Shown in pieces: positions 45,437-54,416 of a stretch of DNA of 64,000 nucleotides (its first letter is position 1; each line of letters opens with the position of its first letter). Source of the DNA: Paenibacillus phocaeensis (GTDB lineage Bacteria > Bacillota > Bacilli > Paenibacillales > Paenibacillaceae); the NCBI RefSeq assembly GCF_900021165.1, contig NZ_FCOQ01000012.1, positions 371,658-435,657 of the forward strand, written 5' to 3'. Made by a program: the position numbers and the translations under genes. A model generated the notes under the pieces. The model did no database searches. It saw nothing but the letters and a program-made list of their open reading frames with translations, and was not told where the DNA came from.

Positions 45437-46951
45437 TTGCAGGAGATTGAGGAATTGGAATTTGAGGTTTACCGTAAAAATACGATCGGCTACCGCCACC
45501 GCTATGTGACGCCGTACGGAACGCAAACGCTGCTGTATGCCGATTGGGCAGCCAGCGGCCGCCTGTATCGGCCGATCGAGAGGAAGCTGGCCGAGGAATT
45601 GGGCCCGCTCGCAGGCAATCCCCACACCGCCGCCAGCTTGACCGGAACGGCTATGACCACCGTTTATGAAGAATCTAAGCGGATAGTAAAGCACCACGTC
45701 CACGCCGGTCCGAGCGACATCCTGCTATTCGAGGGGACGGGGATGACAGGAGCGGTGAACAAGCTGCAGCGGTTGCTCGGATTGAAGGCACCGACAGGAT
45801 GGCGGGCTGCCTCCCGGGGCGGCATGGTTGGGCGGGAGCGGCCCGTCATCTTCGTCACCCACATGGAGCATCACTCCAACCACATCTCCTGGGCAGAAAC
45901 GATCGGCGAAGTCGTCTGCATCCCGCCGGGGGCGAACGGCCGAGTTGACCCCGATCAACTGGACTTCCTGCTCCGCCGCTACCGGGATCGCCGCATCAAA
46001 ATCGGAGCGTTCACCGCTTGCTCCAACGTCACCGGCTTCGTTACGCCGATTCGCCAGCTCGCTCGGGTGATGCATCAGCACGGCGGCTGTTGCGTGATCG
46101 ATTACTCCGCCAGCGCGCCGTACGCGCCGATCGACATGCATCCGGCGGGAGCCCCGGAAGAGCGGCTTGACGCCATCCTCTTCTCCCCGCACAAATTCCT
46201 GGGCGGCCCCGGCACCGGCGGGGTGCTGGTTATGGATGCGGGGTTATGCGCAGGCGCATCGCCGGACCGCCCGGGCGGCGGCACGGTGTCCTGGACCAGC
46301 CCGTGGGGCGATATTCAGTATCTGTCCAATGCCGAAGCGCGGGAGGATGGCGGCACGCCGGGGGTGATGCAGGCGGCCCGTACCGCGTTATGTCTCCGGC
46401 TCAAGGAGCAGATGGGCACCGAGCGCATGCTGCGCCGGGAGCGGGAGCTGACGGACCGGCTGTTGTCGGAACTCGAAGCCGTTCCGGGCTTGAGCGTGCT
46501 GGGCGGGCTGAGCCGCGAACGGCTGGGCATCGTCTCGTTCACCTGCGAGCCGCTTCATTACAATCTGCTCGTCAAGCTGCTGAACGACCGATTCGGCATT
46601 CAAGCGCGCGGCGGCTGCTCTTGCGCGGGAACGTACGGTCACTATCTGCTCGGCATTGATCGGGCCAATTCCCAGCGTATCGCTCGCCAGATCGCCGGCG
46701 GCAACCACACCGCAAAACCCGGCTGGGTGCGAATCTCCCTGCATCCCATGATGACAGTCGACGAGATTGCCTATATGGGATATGCGCTCCGTCAAACGGT
46801 CGCCCAAGGCCGGGACTGGGCCAGGGACTATAACTACGATCCCCGAACCAATGAATGGCATCATTGGCGAGGAGAACCCCGGTTCGACCTGGACGAATGG
46901 TTCCGCTTGCCGGATCGGCAAGCGGTTCATAGCAGCCCTGACCTGTCATAA
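45437..46951 (+). CDS. Class-V aminotransferase / cysteine-desulfurase-like enzyme
   Basis: TTG 45437 is chosen because AGGGGGAG lies just upstream; a TTG eight codons earlier has none. The 504-aa PLP enzyme has TASLTGTAMT and EGTGMTGAVN near the phosphate site, FVTHMEHHSNHISW, DYSASAPY and the PLP lysine in LFSPHKFLGGPGTGG. A Cys-rich loop, IQARGGCSCAGTYGH, sits where SufS/Csd enzymes carry their active-site Cys. It is ~100 residues longer than SufS, with an extra C-terminal Trp/Arg-rich tail. Cysteine desulfurase or a related beta-lyase activity is likely; not the housekeeping enzyme by context. Confidence 0.82.
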   Translation: MQEIEELEFEVYRKNTIGYRHRYVTPYGTQTLLYADWAASGRLYRPIERKLAEELGPLAGNPHTAASLTGTAMTTVYEESKRIVKHHVHAGPSDILLFEGTGMTGAVNKLQRLLGLKAPTGWRAASRGGMVGRERPVIFVTHMEHHSNHISWAETIGEVVCIPPGANGRVDPDQLDFLLRRYRDRRIKIGAFTACSNVTGFVTPIRQLARVMHQHGGCCVIDYSASAPYAPIDMHPAGAPEERLDAILFSPHKFLGGPGTGGVLVMDAGLCAGASPDRPGGGTVSWTSPWGDIQYLSNAEAREDGGTPGVMQAARTALCLRLKEQMGTERMLRRERELTDRLLSELEAVPGLSVLGGLSRERLGIVSFTCEPLHYNLLVKLLNDRFGIQARGGCSCAGTYGHYLLGIDRANSQRIARQIAGGNHTAKPGWVRISLHPMMTVDEIAYMGYALRQTVAQGRDWARDYNYDPRTNEWHHWRGEPRFDLDEWFRLPDRQAVHSSPDLS

Positions 46952-46970
46952 GGTTACTTCGACCTACGCG

Positions 46971-47936
46971 TTACCGAGAAGGTTCGCCGCCGGGAACCGT
47001 CGCCGCCGCATCCGGGGCAGTACCTGCCGTGTCCGACCGGGACCCGGCTTGCTGCCCGGCGCTGCGCGAGCCGCTTCGGTTCGCCAGATACACCCCGCCA
47101 AGGATGAACACCAGTCCGGCCAACAGACGCCAGCTAACCGGTTCGTTCAGCAGCGTAAAGCCCCAAATAATTGCGCTGGCGGGAACGAGATACGTCACAG
47201 TGGTGGCGAATTGTGCGGAGCCTTTTTGCACCATGAAATAGAACAGGATATAGGCGACCCCCGAACCCAATACGCCCAGACCCATCACCGCGCCAAGCGT
47301 AGGGAGCTTGGCGAGCGGGGCCAGCGAGTCCCGCTCGGCGATCAGCGCCATGAGACCGCTGCCGGCCATCGCGCTGATCAACGTGCCGAAGGTGACCTGG
47401 TACATCGTTAGCCCGCCGGACAGCCGTTTGGACAGATGCGAGCCGACGGCGTAACAGAACGTTGCCGCCAGCATGCAGCTGAATCCGAGCAGATCCACCG
47501 AAGCGAGGGAGGAGGGGCTGACGCCGACGAGCACAAGCAACCCGAGGAAGGCGATCCCCATCCCCGCCCACTGCATGCGGCTCGTGGCGACGCGGAAGAA
47601 CAAGACGCCCACCACCAGCGTCCAGAGCGGGGTTGTGGCATTCAGCACCGACGCCAGGCTGCTCGTCAGCCGCGTCTCGCTGAATCCGATCAACGCCCAC
47701 GGAATCGCCGTGTTAATCAGCGCCATCACGACCATTGCCGGCCAAGGAATCGCCCGGAACCCAAACGGCTTGCGCAGGACGAGCATCACGCCCGTAATCG
47801 TCGCCAGCCCGAAGGCGGAGCGCAGGAACGCTACCGTCCAGGGGCCGAAGTCGGGCAGCAGGATTTTGATGAAGAAAAAGGAGCCGCCCCAAATCAAACT
47901 GAGCAGAATTAATGCCAAATACAACGAACGTGCCAA
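46971..47936 (-). CDS. EamA-family (DMT) transporter
   Basis: TTG 47936 with AAGGGAT ahead. The 321-aa protein has ten membrane segments in two EamA repeats (LSLIWGGSFFFIKILL; GVAYILFYFMVQKGSAQFAT, then LVPASAIIWGFTLLNEPVSW). The C-terminal 30 residues are a hydrophilic Ser/Ala/Gly tail. Such proteins export amino acids or other small metabolites; substrate unknown. Confidence 0.88.
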   Translation of the reverse strand: MARSLYLALILLSLIWGGSFFFIKILLPDFGPWTVAFLRSAFGLATITGVMLVLRKPFGFRAIPWPAMVVMALINTAIPWALIGFSETRLTSSLASVLNATTPLWTLVVGVLFFRVATSRMQWAGMGIAFLGLLVLVGVSPSSLASVDLLGFSCMLAATFCYAVGSHLSKRLSGGLTMYQVTFGTLISAMAGSGLMALIAERDSLAPLAKLPTLGAVMGLGVLGSGVAYILFYFMVQKGSAQFATTVTYLVPASAIIWGFTLLNEPVSWRLLAGLVFILGGVYLANRSGSRSAGQQAGSRSDTAGTAPDAAATVPGGEPSR

Positions 47937-48079
47937 GCTTATCCCTTCTTTCTATGAACGTCCGGGCTAGTTAGGTATAACGTTGCCCGCACTTGAACGT
48001 ACCTGATTGTATCATAGAGATGCTTCCACCATGATCGAAATATGCCTGAATCCGCAAGGGTGCGGCGCAATCGACAAAA

Positions 48080-48112
48080 GCCCCCAATCACCAAACACGG
48101 CGGATTGGGGGC
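48080..48112 (-). terminator. Terminator of the agmatine operon
   Basis: GCCCCCAATC (48080-48089) pairs with GATTGGGGGC (48103-48112); the minus strand then reads TTTTGTCG. It lies 27 bases past the stop at 48140. Confidence 0.72.
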
Positions 48113-48139
48113 CGTCACGATCTGACGCTGCCTATGCGG

Positions 48140-49018
48140 TTAGTCGATGCGAAGCTCGCCGTCGTACGAGGTGATGATCTTGTACAGATCCGGCCGGCGA
48201 TCGCGGAAGATCCCCCATTCAATGCGCTGAATCTCCAACTGATCGAGGTCAAATTCCGCCACGAGTACGGTCTCCTCCGTCCGGTCGGCTTCCGCGACCT
48301 TGTTGCCTTGCGGCCCGGCGATGAAGGAGGAGCCGTAGAACGTGATGCTCGAATCTTCGTCGGTTTCGGTGCCGATGCGGTTCGAAGCAATGACCGGCAC
48401 GAGGTTCGACGCAGCATGCCCGAGCATGCACATCTGCCAGTGATCCTTGGAGTCAATCGAGCCGTCCTGCGGTTCGGAACCGATTGCCGTCGGATAGAAC
48501 AGCAGTTCCGCGCCCATCAGCGCCATGCAGCGGGCCGCTTCCGGATACCATTGATCCCAGCAGACGCCGACGCCGATTTTGGCGTAACGGGTCTTCCACA
48601 CTTTAAACCCGGTATCGCCCGGATTAAAATAAAACTTCTCCTCATACCCCGGCCCGTCCGGGATATGGCTCTTACGGTAACGGCCCAGCACCTCGCCGTC
48701 AGCGTCAATCACGGCCAGCGAGTTGTAGCGGGCGTTGTTCTTTTTCTCATAGAAGCTGATCGGCAGAACCACTTCCAGCTCCTTGGCCACCTTGCGAAAA
48801 TGCTGAATCGCCGCATTCTCCTCCAGCTCGGTCGCGTAGACGTAGTAGTCGGACTTCTCTTTTTGACAGAAATAAGGGGTCTCAAACAGCTCCTGCAGCA
48901 AAATAATCTGTGCCCCTTGCGCCGCCGCTTGTCTAACCAGCCGATCGGCTTTGGCGATGTTCTCTTCTTTATTGGACGAGCAGCTCATTTGCGTCGCTGC
49001 CACTTTGACGTTTCTCAT
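48140..49018 (-). CDS. aguB: N-carbamoylputrescine amidase
   Basis: The 292-aa nitrilase-superfamily enzyme has the catalytic triad Glu in ILLQELFETPYF, Lys in GRYRKSHIPDGPGY, and Cys in VGVCWDQWYPEAAR. IPDGPGYEEKFYFNPGDTGF and the C-terminal EWGIFRDRRPDLY are specific to the AguB group. It hydrolyses N-carbamoylputrescine to putrescine, CO2 and ammonia, after the neighbouring agmatine deiminase, from which it is 30 bases downstream. Confidence 0.93.
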   Translation of the reverse strand: MRNVKVAATQMSCSSNKEENIAKADRLVRQAAAQGAQIILLQELFETPYFCQKEKSDYYVYATELEENAAIQHFRKVAKELEVVLPISFYEKKNNARYNSLAVIDADGEVLGRYRKSHIPDGPGYEEKFYFNPGDTGFKVWKTRYAKIGVGVCWDQWYPEAARCMALMGAELLFYPTAIGSEPQDGSIDSKDHWQMCMLGHAASNLVPVIASNRIGTETDEDSSITFYGSSFIAGPQGNKVAEADRTEETVLVAEFDLDQLEIQRIEWGIFRDRRPDLYKIITSYDGELRID

Positions 49019-49048
49019 GTCGATGATCGAACCCCTTTCGCGAAAAAA

Positions 49049-50092
49049 TTATGAGCGTCTTGCCGCCATTTGCTGCGTGGTGCAATGCACATTGCCGCCC
49101 TCGCGGATGATGGCCATGCCGTCGACGGTACGGATCTTGCGATCCGGGAACGTCTCGCTCAGGACCTGAACGGCCTGGCGGTCGGTTTCCGCTGCAGCTC
49201 CGCCAAAGACCGGCAAAATGATCCCGCCGTTGACGAAGTAGAAGTTCAAATAGCTCAGCGTCAACCGGCTGTCCTCGTAGAACGCCTGCGGCGGCTGCGG
49301 GATCGGGATGATCTCCAGCTTGCGGCCTTGGGCGTCGGTTGCTGCGCTTAGGATGGCGATATTTTCCTGCGTAATAGCGTAGTTGTCGTCGCTTGGATCG
49401 TCGCACACCTGAAGGATGACTTTGCCCGGGGCGGCGAAGCAAGCTACGTTGTCGATGTGACCGTCCGTTTCGTCCCCGCTTAAGCCGCGTTTCAGCCAAA
49501 TGATGTGATCGACGTTCACGAAGTTCTTCACCGCTGCCTCGATCTCTTCCCGGCTCAGTTGCGGGTTGCGATTCCGATTCAGCAGGCACTCCTCGGTGGT
49601 CAGCAGCGTGCCTTCGCCGTCCGTATGGATGGAGCCGCCCTCCAGCACCAATGGCGCATCAAACCGCTTCACTTTGAGGGCTTCCAGAATTTGCGGCGCT
49701 ACCGCATCGTCCAGATCCCACGGCGAGTATTTACCGCCCCAGGCGTTAAATCCCCAGTTCACTCCGGCCAACTCCCCTTCCGGATGGACGAGGAACGTCG
49801 GGCCGTTGTCGCGCAGCCAGGCGTCGTTATGCTCGATCGGCAGATAGGCGATACGATCGGTGTTCGGGTCCTGCTCGAAGCGAGCTTTCACCTTAGGCAA
49901 ATCATCCGGGTTCACCACAACGGTGATCGGTTCAAACTCGGCGATCGCGGTAATGAATTCCGCATACCCGTTGCACACCTCGGCGTACCGGTCGGGATAA
50001 ACCATGGACTCCTGCACCGGCCAGGAGATGAAAGTGCGTTCGTGCGGCGCCCATTCGGCCGGCATTCTATAGTTCAAGTCTTTAGGATACAT
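49049..50092 (-). CDS. aguA: Agmatine deiminase
   Basis: ATG 50092 (MYPKDLNYRMPAEW) follows GGAGGAAACG and gives 347 residues. The guanidino-group-modifying fold shows PAEWAPHERTFISWP at the N-terminus, AWLRDNGPTF, LEGGSIHTDGEGT, GDETDGHIDN, and the catalytic Cys in GGNVHCTTQQ near the C-terminus. It hydrolyses agmatine to N-carbamoylputrescine and ammonia. Together with aguB this is a two-step putrescine route; no arginine decarboxylase gene is in the window. Confidence 0.94.
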   Translation of the reverse strand: MYPKDLNYRMPAEWAPHERTFISWPVQESMVYPDRYAEVCNGYAEFITAIAEFEPITVVVNPDDLPKVKARFEQDPNTDRIAYLPIEHNDAWLRDNGPTFLVHPEGELAGVNWGFNAWGGKYSPWDLDDAVAPQILEALKVKRFDAPLVLEGGSIHTDGEGTLLTTEECLLNRNRNPQLSREEIEAAVKNFVNVDHIIWLKRGLSGDETDGHIDNVACFAAPGKVILQVCDDPSDDNYAITQENIAILSAATDAQGRKLEIIPIPQPPQAFYEDSRLTLSYLNFYFVNGGIILPVFGGAAAETDRQAVQVLSETFPDRKIRTVDGMAIIREGGNVHCTTQQMAARRS

Positions 50093-50375
50093 CGTTTCCT
50101 CCACACTTTCATTTATTGATCGTTACAAGCTAAATCCGCTGATGGGAAATGCTGTGAGGCTGGTTTCAAGTGATATGACCTGTGCCAGATTACACGGACA
50201 TCCCCCGAAAATCCAGGGCGTTCGCCCAATTTACCATGATATCATATAACAAATCGCCCCCGCCTACAATGGAAGTCTTGACCGGAAAATAAATGCCTGA
50301 TTTTCGGCGGCATCCCCCCGCTGCAGACGATATAATAAGGGCACCAAGATGAAAGCCAAGGAGGGCTGACCCTAG

Positions 50376-51455
50376 ATGATTCCCGTCGAACGAAAGGAAG
50401 AATATTATCAAGCGTTGCTGGAGAAAAATACGGAATACGAAGGGGTATTCTACGTCGGCGTCAAAACCACCGGCGTGTTCTGCCGCCCCACCTGCCCAGC
50501 ACGAAAACCGAAATTCGAAAACTGTGAGTTTTACGAAACGGCCAAGGAAGCGCTGCTCGCCTCCTACCGTCCTTGCCAACGTTGTCGTCCGCTATCCCAT
50601 CCGAACCGGGTATCTGATTTGGTTCGTCAGCTCGTGGAAGCGGTGGAAGCTCATCCGGAGAAGCGCTGGAGGGACGAGGATTTCCGGCAGTTGTCCGTCG
50701 ACGCCTCCACCGCGCGCCGCCAATTCAAGAAGCGCTTCGGCATGACCTTCGTCGAATACGCTCGCGCCCGGCGCATGGGCCTGGCACTGGGGAACATTCG
50801 CTCCGGGCTGCCGGTGATTGACGCCCAGCTCTCTACGGGGTACGAATCGAGCAGCGGATTCCGGGACGCATTCTCCCGAATTATGGGGGCTGCGCCGACC
50901 CGCCTGGAAGAGAGCAAGGTACTGCGGGCTGCGTGGCTCGATACGCCGCTGGGGCCGATGATCGCCATCGCCGATGAGGAGGCGTTGTACCTGCTGGAGT
51001 TCGTCGATCGCCGCGGGCTTGAGCGCGAAGTCGAACGGCTCCGCCTGCGGACGAAATCGGCGGTGATCCCCGGCGTCACCGGCCCCATCCGCTCGATCGA
51101 GCGGGAACTCGCCCTGTACTTCGAGGGGCGATTGACCGAGTTCGCCACCCCGCTGCGCCTGCTCGGCACGCCGTTTCAGCAGCAGGTCTGGGCTCGGCTC
51201 CGCGAGATCCCTCCGGGGGAGACGCGCTCGTACGCCGAGCTGGCGGCCGAGGTCGGTCGTCCGACAGCCTTCCGCGCGGTTGCCCAGGCCAACGGGGCGA
51301 ATCAACTCGCCCTCGTCATCCCCTGTCACCGCGTTATCAACGCCAACGGGGATCTTGGGGGATACGGCGGCGGACTGTCCCGCAAAAGCTGGCTGCTCAA
51401 GCATGAGCAACGGAAGGGGGAGTCGTACGATGTCTACTCGAACCACGCGAATTGA
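50376..51455 (+). CDS. ada: Ada-type DNA alkylation repair protein and regulator
   Basis: The 359-aa protein starts at ATG 50376 behind AAGGAGGG. It carries the N-terminal Ada zinc domain (TTGVFCRPTCPARKPKFENC with YRPCQRCRP, four Cys; the first accepts methyl from phosphotriesters), an AraC-type helix-turn-helix (FGMTFVEYARARRMGLAL), and a C-terminal O6-methylguanine methyltransferase with the acceptor Cys in LVIPCHRVINANGDLGGYGGG. Full-length fused form as in E. coli Ada. An ICL/PEPM-family gene begins 26 bases before its stop, so it may be part of the adaptive response. Confidence 0.94.
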   Translation: MIPVERKEEYYQALLEKNTEYEGVFYVGVKTTGVFCRPTCPARKPKFENCEFYETAKEALLASYRPCQRCRPLSHPNRVSDLVRQLVEAVEAHPEKRWRDEDFRQLSVDASTARRQFKKRFGMTFVEYARARRMGLALGNIRSGLPVIDAQLSTGYESSSGFRDAFSRIMGAAPTRLEESKVLRAAWLDTPLGPMIAIADEEALYLLEFVDRRGLEREVERLRLRTKSAVIPGVTGPIRSIERELALYFEGRLTEFATPLRLLGTPFQQQVWARLREIPPGETRSYAELAAEVGRPTAFRAVAQANGANQLALVIPCHRVINANGDLGGYGGGLSRKSWLLKHEQRKGESYDVYSNHAN

Positions 51456-52227
51456 GCAGGCTCGCCGGTTTAAGGCACGGCATGTGCCCGGACAACCTCT
51501 GGTGCTGTTTAATGTCTGGGATGCCGGGAGCGCCTTGGCGATGAAGGAAGCCGGGGCCGAGGCGATTGCGACGGGAAGCTGGTCCGTCGCCGCAGCCCAC
51601 GGCTACGAGGACGGCGAGAAGCTGCCTTTCGAGCTGGTGTTGGCCAACCTGGAGCGGATTGTCCGCGTGATCCCTGATCTGCCGGTTACGATCGACATCG
51701 AAAGCGGGTATGGATTGAGCGCGGCCGAAGTTGGTCAACACGTACGTCTCATTCTTGAAGCCGGAGCCGTTGGCATCAACCTCGAAGATCAAAAAATCGG
51801 CGGGGAAGGCTTGTACAGCGTGGAGGAACAAAGCCGGCGGATCGCTGCCGCCAGGGAAGCCGCGGAGGAAGCCGGCATTCCCCTATTTATCAACGCTCGC
51901 TGCGATGTGTTCTTTCAACCCGATGCCGCCGCCGTGCCCGGGGATGCGCAGATGGATGAGGCGATTCGCCGTGCTCGCGCTTATGCAGAAGCTGGGGCGG
52001 ACGGGATCTTCCTGCCGGGCCTGAACGAGCCCGAGCGGATCGCCTTGTTGGGCCCATCGAGCCCGCTCCCGCTGAACCTCATGGTTGGCACGGCGGCATC
52101 GCCTTCGCTGCGCGAGTTGGCAGCGTTAGGTGTCGCCCGGGTCAGCTACGGGCCTCATCCTTATTTGCAAGCGATGGATGCCTTCCGGGAAGCCGGGCGT
52201 AAGGTGCTGCTGCATGCAATACAGTAG
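51430..52227 (+). CDS. Isocitrate lyase/PEP mutase family enzyme
   Basis: ATG 51430 lies inside the 3' end of ada with GGGGGAG 8 bases upstream. The 265-aa protein is a short ICL/PEPM TIM barrel: LVLFNVWDAGSALAMKEAGA, TGSWSVAAAHGYEDGE, VTIDIESGYG, GINLEDQ and LFINARCDVFF. The Cys of true isocitrate lyase (KKCGH) and the PEPM DNS motif are not seen, so it may be a C-C or P-C lyase of unknown substrate. The overlap implies co-expression with Ada. Confidence 0.85.
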   Translation: MSTRTTRIEQARRFKARHVPGQPLVLFNVWDAGSALAMKEAGAEAIATGSWSVAAAHGYEDGEKLPFELVLANLERIVRVIPDLPVTIDIESGYGLSAAEVGQHVRLILEAGAVGINLEDQKIGGEGLYSVEEQSRRIAAAREAAEEAGIPLFINARCDVFFQPDAAAVPGDAQMDEAIRRARAYAEAGADGIFLPGLNEPERIALLGPSSPLPLNLMVGTAASPSLRELAALGVARVSYGPHPYLQAMDAFREAGRKVLLHAIQ

Positions 52228-52317
52228 ATGAACCCAAAAAGCAGCACAGGATGTGTTAACCGGCCCTACGGGCGCGGGGAAGGCGTCACGGCCATAGGCC
52301 TTCCTCCTCAGGGAGGG

Positions 52318-52504
52318 GGAGAAATGTTGTAAATCAGGCAACATTTCTCCCGGGTGGCAAGGCGATAGGGGTAGAATGTTGCAAATAATGCAGCATTTTT
52401 GCCCCTTTTCGCCTGAATCCCATCAAATTGTTGCACATTATGCAACATTTGGGCCTCGGTGCCTCCGATCGACGCACAAATGCTGCACTTTTTGCAACTT
52501 TTCC
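52318..52504. repeat. Palindrome tetrad, array A
   Basis: Four dyads with the core AATGTTG...CAACATT are centred near 52334, 52386, 52437 and 52489, a pitch of 51-52 bases. The first has 13-base arms (GGGAGAAATGTTG / CAACATTTCTCCC) around a 9-base loop; the others are AATGTTGCAAATAATGCAGCATT, TTGTTGCACATTATGCAACA and ATGCTGCACTTTTTGCAAC. Confidence 0.85.
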
Positions 52505-52790
52505 TGATCTTACACCGCCAGCCAGGCCTCTCCTACCCTGCCTGTTCCCTGACTAGCAACTTTCTCACCTGTGACCGTCTGTCTACTGCCTCTCTACTAC
52601 CCATCTACTAACCACCCTCTACTGACCGCCTACTACCCATCTACTAAACTATCTACTCCCCACCTACTCTCCATCATCTCCTCCGTCTGCCCCTTATTCA
52701 CTCGCTGTGTTCCACCTATTGCCATCCACCTGCTTAGTTACATCCTTCCGCCTGTGCTACCATCTGGTAATTACTTGTTTGCCAACTACA
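52323..52790. repeat. Tandem repeat unit 1 (468 bp)
   Basis: The unit begins AATGTTGTAAATCAGGCAAC, contains the four dyads, then a pyrimidine-rich stretch with 30-36-base subrepeats of CTACTACCCATCTACTAACC, and ends GTTTGCCAACTACA. No gene. Confidence 0.88.
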
Positions 52791-53290
52791 AATGTTGTAA
52801 ATCAGGCAACATTTCTCCCGGGTGGCAAGACGAAAGGGGTAGAATGTTGCAAATAATGCAGCATTTTTGCCCCTTTTCGCCAGAATCCCATCAAATTGTT
52901 GCACATTATGCAACATTGGGGCCTTGATCCCTCCGATCGACGCACAAATGTTGCACTTTTTGCAACTTTTCCTGATCTTACACCGCCAGCCAGGCTTCTC
53001 CTCCCTGCCTGTTCCCTGACTAGCAACTTTCTCACCTGTGACCGTCTGTCTACTGCCTCTCTACTAACTATCTACTAACCCTCTACTGACCACCTACTAC
53101 CCATCTACTAACCACCCTCTACTGACCACCTACTACCCATCTACTAAACTATCTACTCCCCACCTACTCTCCATCGTCTCCTCCGTCTGCCCCTTATTCA
53201 CTCGCTGTGTTCCACCTATTGCCATCCACCTGCTTAGTTACATCCTTCCGCCTGTGCTACCCCCTGGTAATTACTTGTTTGCCAACTACA
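52791..53290. repeat. Tandem repeat unit 2 (500 bp)
   Basis: This unit is colinear with unit 1; the 32 extra bases lie in the CTACT subrepeat stretch. The four dyads are retained (centres near 52803, 52855, 52905, 52957), and the first has lost its extended left arm because the repeat joint falls at its edge. Confidence 0.88.
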
Positions 53291-53341
53291 AATGTTGTAA
53301 ATCAGGCAACATTTCTCCCGGGTGGCAAGACGAAAGGGGCA
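53291..53341. repeat. Tandem repeat unit 3, truncated
   Basis: Only the first dyad and CTCCCGGGTGGCAAGACGAA remain; the sequence then passes into unrelated C/T-rich DNA (53350-53498) without a gene. Confidence 0.8.
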
Positions 53342-53498
53342 TAATGTTGCCTACCGCCTATTACCTGCCTGCCCGCAACACATCCACCTACCTCCCGACT
53401 ACCTGCAACACATCCGCCACCTACCATCTACTTGCCCACCAACTACCTGCCCGCCTCCAGCTTATTCGCCTCCCTACCAGCTTGCCCACTCTCCAGAG

Positions 53499-54107
53499 CT
53501 AGGCCTCCAACCCCTCAATCGCCACCTTCAATCCAGCGATGAGCTGCTCCAGTGACAGACTTGGGGTGCCGGGATGGCGCTCTGCTTGCTCCGGCAAGTA
53601 GGGGACATGGATGAACCCGCCCCGGATCGGCTTGCCGCTGACGGCGATATGGTGCATCAGCCCATAAAACAGGTGGTTGCACACGAAGGTGCCGGCCGAC
53701 AATGACAGCGATGCGGGGATTCCCACGGCCCCCAGCCGATCCGCCAGGCGCTTGACCGGCAGCGTGGTCCAATACGCTGCCGGGCCTTCCGGCACAACCG
53801 GAACGTCGACCGGTTGGTTTCCCGCATTGTCGGAAATGGCCGCATCGCTTAAGTTGACCGCGATCCGCTCGAACGAGATCCCCTCGCGTCCACCCGCCTG
53901 TCCCAATGCGATCACCACCTCCGGTTCCGTTTCCTTAATCGCCTCCAAGAGGCGCTCAAGGGATTGGCCGAACACCGTCGGCAGCTCCAGACCTACAACC
54001 TCATAAGAACCGACCTCGCAGCCCCGCAGCCGCCGCACCGTTTCAATCGCCGGATTGATGGGTTCGCCGCCAAAAGGCTCGAAGCCGGCAAGCAGTAACT
54101 TTTTCAT
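53499..54107 (-). CDS. pcp: Pyroglutamyl-peptidase I
   Basis: The 202-aa cysteine peptidase removes N-terminal pyroglutamate. All active-site elements are visible: LLAGFEPFGGEPINPA at the N-terminus, catalytic Glu in SFERIAVNLSDA, Cys in SAGTFVCNHLFYGLMH and His in GGFIHVPYLPEQ. Length equals the family norm (about 200-215). Cytoplasmic. Divergent from the T-box-controlled serS; single gene. Confidence 0.95.
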   Translation of the reverse strand: MKKLLLAGFEPFGGEPINPAIETVRRLRGCEVGSYEVVGLELPTVFGQSLERLLEAIKETEPEVVIALGQAGGREGISFERIAVNLSDAAISDNAGNQPVDVPVVPEGPAAYWTTLPVKRLADRLGAVGIPASLSLSAGTFVCNHLFYGLMHHIAVSGKPIRGGFIHVPYLPEQAERHPGTPSLSLEQLIAGLKVAIEGLEA

Positions 54108-54124
54108 CCCGCATCCTCTCCCTC

Positions 54125-54154
54125 TTGAACATCGTGGTTCATTTACGTTATACT
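54125..54154 (+). promoter_or_regulatory. Promoter of the T-box/serS transcript
   Basis: TTGAAC and TATACT are separated by 18 bases, in the pcp-serS divergent region. Predicted start near 54161, giving a leader of about 255 bases. Confidence 0.6.
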
Positions 54155-54160
54155 GCTATA

Positions 54161-54390
54161 CAAATCAAATTTCGGAATTATGCCTATGAAGAGCATCCAA
54201 CTCGGAGGCGTTTTCGTCAAGGGGAGCCCGTGTATCCTACGCGCGCACCTCTCCCCCTAAGCTAACCGGGTCCGCCCGTTACCGCGGAACTAAAGAGGAT
54301 TGAACCGGACCTGCCGGTTTGATCAATTTGGGTGGCACCGCGAGTCGATCAGCGCTCCTCGTCCCAATCGGACGAAGAGCGCTTTTTGTA
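54161..54390 (+). promoter_or_regulatory. T-box leader controlling serS
   Basis: The T-box signature GGGTGGCACCGCG (54330-54342) is followed by a terminator: GCGCTCCTCGTCC (54352-54364) pairs with GGACGAAGAGCGC (54370-54382), then five T. Uncharged tRNA should stabilise the antiterminator involving the T-box and allow readthrough to serS. Only about 170 bases precede the T-box, so the specifier stem looks short; I could not fix the serine specifier codon by eye. Confidence 0.85.
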
Positions 54391-54416
54391 TTTTCACGAA
54401 AAGGAGCGGATCACTC

